A stretch of 64,000 nucleotides of DNA from Gordonia lacunae. Lineage in GTDB: Bacteria > Actinomycetota > Actinomycetes > Mycobacteriales > Mycobacteriaceae. Below the pieces are notes generated by a model. The model did no database searches, had not been told where the DNA came from, and saw only the letters and a list, made by a program, of their open reading frames with translations. The translations under genes were made by a program, and so were the position numbers. The stretch spans positions 62,001 to 126,000 of the forward strand of contig NZ_NGFO01000005.1 in NCBI RefSeq assembly GCF_002149015.1, given 5' to 3'. Shown here piece after piece: positions 61,833 through 64,000 of this stretch. Within the stretch, counting starts at the first letter, position 1. Every line of letters starts with the position of its first letter.

Positions 61833-62058
61833 TGTGCCAACTCTCCGCACTCGGGGGCGCCCGCTGGTCGATCGACACGTGGCCTGCCGTACGTGTTGCT
61901 CGGTCTGGCCCGCGCGTCGGCAGGTTCCGGACCACCACCGGCCTGGCTTGACGACCACCCGAAAAACCAGTGGCGCCGGCAGGTGCCCGCACGCCACGAT
62001 GAGCGGGCAATCGAGTCACGGATGCCCGTGCGCATCCACCATCGGCACGTCATGGCGA

Positions 62059-62078
62059 ATGATGTGCCGGCACATCAT
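62059..62078. promoter_or_regulatory. Perfect 20-bp palindrome, operator candidate
   Basis: ATGATGTGCCGGCACATCAT is perfectly symmetrical. It ends 22 bp before the ATG of a 46-aa membrane protein and lies about 230 bp from the start of the divergent TerD-AIM24 gene. In RNA it could only form a hairpin with a strained loop, so a dimeric repressor site is more likely. Confidence 0.7.
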
Positions 62079-62100
62079 GTCCGAGCGACAGGAGATCGCC

Positions 62101-62241
62101 ATGACCGCACTGCTCCTCGCGATCGTCAGCGGCGTCGTCCTGCTCGTCGTCGTCGCGCGTACACTGATCGTCACCATCCGGGACGACCGCGGCCGCGTGC
62201 CGCATCGCGCGGCCTACGACACCCGACGACCGTTCCCATGA
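62101..62241 (+). CDS. Very small single-pass membrane protein
   Basis: 46 aa; ATG 62101 with AGGAGA seven bases upstream, ahead of a strong hydrophobic segment (LLLAIVSGVVLLVVVARTLI) and a basic tail (RDDRGRVPHRAAYDTRRPFP). The good start site and clean topology support a real gene. The function is unknown. Its 3' end lies 58 bp from the convergent sugar transferase gene. Confidence 0.6.
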   Translation: MTALLLAIVSGVVLLVVVARTLIVTIRDDRGRVPHRAAYDTRRPFP

Positions 62242-62299
62242 CGATCCCCATCGCGTGGCCGACGCTCGTGGGTCGCGACCTTCTCCCCGTCACCTCGAC

Positions 62300-63799
62300 T
62301 CACTCCGCCTTCTTGAGCACTGCCAGCACGGTCAGGAGAAGGATCTTGATGTCGAGCCACAGCGACCAGTTCTCGATGTAGTAGTTGTCCCACTCGGCGC
62401 GGTCGGCGATGGAGGTCTGCCCGCGGAGACCGTGCACCTGAGCCCATCCGGTGACGCCTGCCTTCACGCGGTGGCGTTCGCCGTACCGCCGGATCTGCAC
62501 CTCGAACAGCGAGACGTATTCCGGACGCTCGGGTCGCGGACCCACGAGACTCATGTCGCCGCGGATCACGTTGAGCAACTGGGGCAGTTCGTCCATCGAC
62601 GTCGACCGCATGATCTTGCCGATCTTGGTGCGGCGGTCGACGCCCTCGACGCCGCCGGGAGCGCTGCCCGCGGTCGGTCGGAACTTCTCCGCGTCCGGAT
62701 CCTCGGGTCGCATCGAGCGGAACTTCAGACAGTCGAACACCCGCGCGTTGCGGCCCACCCGAGGCTGCGCGAAGAAGATCGGCCCGGGTGAGCTCAACCG
62801 CACCAGCAGCATGAGAGTCAGGAACAGCGGTGAGATCGCCGCCAGAATCAGGGCCCCGACCACCCGGTCCCCGATGTGCTTGGTGCGGAACTGCCATCCG
62901 CGCGGGTTGGTGTGCGGGACCGACATCAGGGGCAGCCCGCCGATGTGGTCGACCCGGCTGCGGCGTCCGACGACGTCGAACATGCGCGGCACGATCCACA
63001 CCTTGACCCCGTGCCGGTGGGCGATACGGACGGCGGCGGTGAGTCTTTCGACATTGGTGACCGCGAAAGCCACGACCAGGACCTCGGCCTTCGTCGCCCG
63101 GATCGCCTCGTCGAGTTCGTCCACCCCACCGAGCTGCGCGATCTCGTTGGTGGGGCCCTCGTCCCGGTCGGCGCGGGGTGGCGCGCTGGCGGCCAGGATG
63201 CCGACCGGCCGGAGACCGTGCTCCGGCGCGGCGACCATGCGGCCCACCACCTGTGCGGTGATCGGTCCGTCGCCGATGATCAGCGTGGGAGACAGCAGGT
63301 GCCCGTTCTTGCGCAGGCTCCGCTGGATGATGTCGCGGAGGAGACGACCGAACGGAACCCAGAACAGCGCCGACACCCACACTTTGGTGACCGCGGCGCC
63401 GGGTCTGTCGTCGGAGTAGGACAGGAGCAGCGAGCACAGCAGGATCATCGCGGCGATCGTGCAGCCGGTCATGACCCGCCCGACCTCGTCGAGGAAGCGG
63501 CGGTTCAGGCCGCGGCGGTACACCCCGCGCAAGGTGAAGATGACGACGAGGATCGGCACGAAGAGGACGAGCGTCCACAACGGCGGATTGGCTCCACTGC
63601 CGCTGTTCACCCACCAGATCCCCATGGCCAGGGCGATCGTCGCGGAGACCACGTCGATCGACACGGTCACCATCGTGCTCAGGGGATCGTCGCGGATCAG
63701 CTCGTGGAAGGTGCGCCGGCCACTCGGTGGCGCGGACGCGGGGGCACGCATCGTCGTCTGCGGGATCTCGGCCTGCGATACACGGGTCGACAAGTCCAC
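62300..63799 (-). CDS. Polyprenyl glycosylphosphotransferase (exopolysaccharide initiating sugar transferase)
   Basis: About 499 aa. Four or more N-terminal membrane segments (about 45-150) are followed by a CoA-binding-like central region (TLIIGDGPITAQVVGRMVAA) and a C-terminal WbaP/CpsE-type catalytic domain: KFRSM, MRSTSMDELPQLLNVIRGDM, SLVGPRPERPEY and VKAGVTGWAQVHGLRG. It transfers a sugar-1-phosphate to undecaprenyl (decaprenyl) phosphate to start a repeat unit. The start is uncertain: GTG 63799 is used; TTG 63793, ATG 63751 and GTG 63874 are in frame. A TACAAT hexamer on the - strand (63837-63832) would exclude the longest form. Confidence 0.92.
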   Translation of the reverse strand: MDLSTRVSQAEIPQTTMRAPASAPPSGRRTFHELIRDDPLSTMVTVSIDVVSATIALAMGIWWVNSGSGANPPLWTLVLFVPILVVIFTLRGVYRRGLNRRFLDEVGRVMTGCTIAAMILLCSLLLSYSDDRPGAAVTKVWVSALFWVPFGRLLRDIIQRSLRKNGHLLSPTLIIGDGPITAQVVGRMVAAPEHGLRPVGILAASAPPRADRDEGPTNEIAQLGGVDELDEAIRATKAEVLVVAFAVTNVERLTAAVRIAHRHGVKVWIVPRMFDVVGRRSRVDHIGGLPLMSVPHTNPRGWQFRTKHIGDRVVGALILAAISPLFLTLMLLVRLSSPGPIFFAQPRVGRNARVFDCLKFRSMRPEDPDAEKFRPTAGSAPGGVEGVDRRTKIGKIMRSTSMDELPQLLNVIRGDMSLVGPRPERPEYVSLFEVQIRRYGERHRVKAGVTGWAQVHGLRGQTSIADRAEWDNYYIENWSLWLDIKILLLTVLAVLKKAE

Positions 63800-63925
63800 T
63801 CCATCCGAAACAACAGCCCCCCGTCTCGACGATTGTAGGTGCACACGGCAGTCCCGCGTGCGCCTACCGGGCACGTGTTGGGCACCGAATGCTCACCGCC
63901 AGGTCACGAGGCCTCGCGATCGGTG

Positions 63926-64000
63926 TCACCGCCCGAAGATGAGCTCCTGGACCAGGATCGAGAGATCGGACATGAGCTGGACCTCCGCGGAGGACCAGTG
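63926..64000 (-). CDS. 3' end of an unidentified gene, cut by the window edge
   Basis: An open frame enters from the right edge and gives 24 residues ending in EVQLMSDLSILVQELIFGR and a TGA at 63928-63926. It lies upstream of, and on the same strand as, the sugar transferase gene. The fragment is too short to identify; it probably belongs to the same polysaccharide cluster. Confidence 0.4.
   Translation of the reverse strand, partial: HWSSAEVQLMSDLSILVQELIFGR

Overview
The window is high-GC actinobacterial DNA. A mycolyltransferase/antigen-85-type esterase, a sigK-rskA pair, a zinc-ribbon S14 and a CE1758/CE1759 luciferase-flavin reductase pair together point to a mycolic-acid-containing member of the Mycobacteriales. 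Gordonia or a close relative is my best guess, but the genus is inferred and not shown.

About 45 kb is non-ribosomal peptide synthetase (NRPS), in two separate assembly lines. Line 1 is on the + strand: a 5'-truncated gene (2-16900), a second giant gene (16994-30844), an MbtH-like gene (30966-31193) and a 105-aa protein that resembles only the first part of an adenylation domain (31498-31815, followed by a terminator). It reads (A)T-CAT-CAT-CAT-E-CAT-C | AT-CAT-E-CAT-CAT-TE: at least nine residues, two of them epimerised, one predicted to be serine. The two proteins are divided inside one module, between C and A. Line 2 is on the - strand: a four-module synthetase (43802-57685; C-AT-CAT-CAT-CAT-TE) with an EntF-like starter C domain and a serine-type first A domain, then overlapping genes for a second MbtH and a DrrAB-type ABC exporter.

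Between the lines (31.9-41.5 kb) lie a DUF4190-type membrane protein and a lipoprotein (-), a flavin monooxygenase/FMN reductase operon (+), a pirin and an acetoacetate-decarboxylase-like enzyme (-) with an upstream site that matches the published KstR consensus, an orphan LuxR-type response regulator and a small HTH paralogue (+), the mycolyltransferase-like esterase, and rskA-sigK (-).

After line 2 comes a short ribosomal operon, rplN-rplX-rplE-rpsN, closed by a strong bidirectional terminator. It is followed by an SRPBCC protein, a TerD-AIM24 fusion, a very small membrane protein behind a perfect 20-bp palindrome, and a polyprenyl sugar-phosphate transferase that probably opens a polysaccharide cluster running off the right end. 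I saw no tRNA, rRNA, CRISPR or transposase gene.
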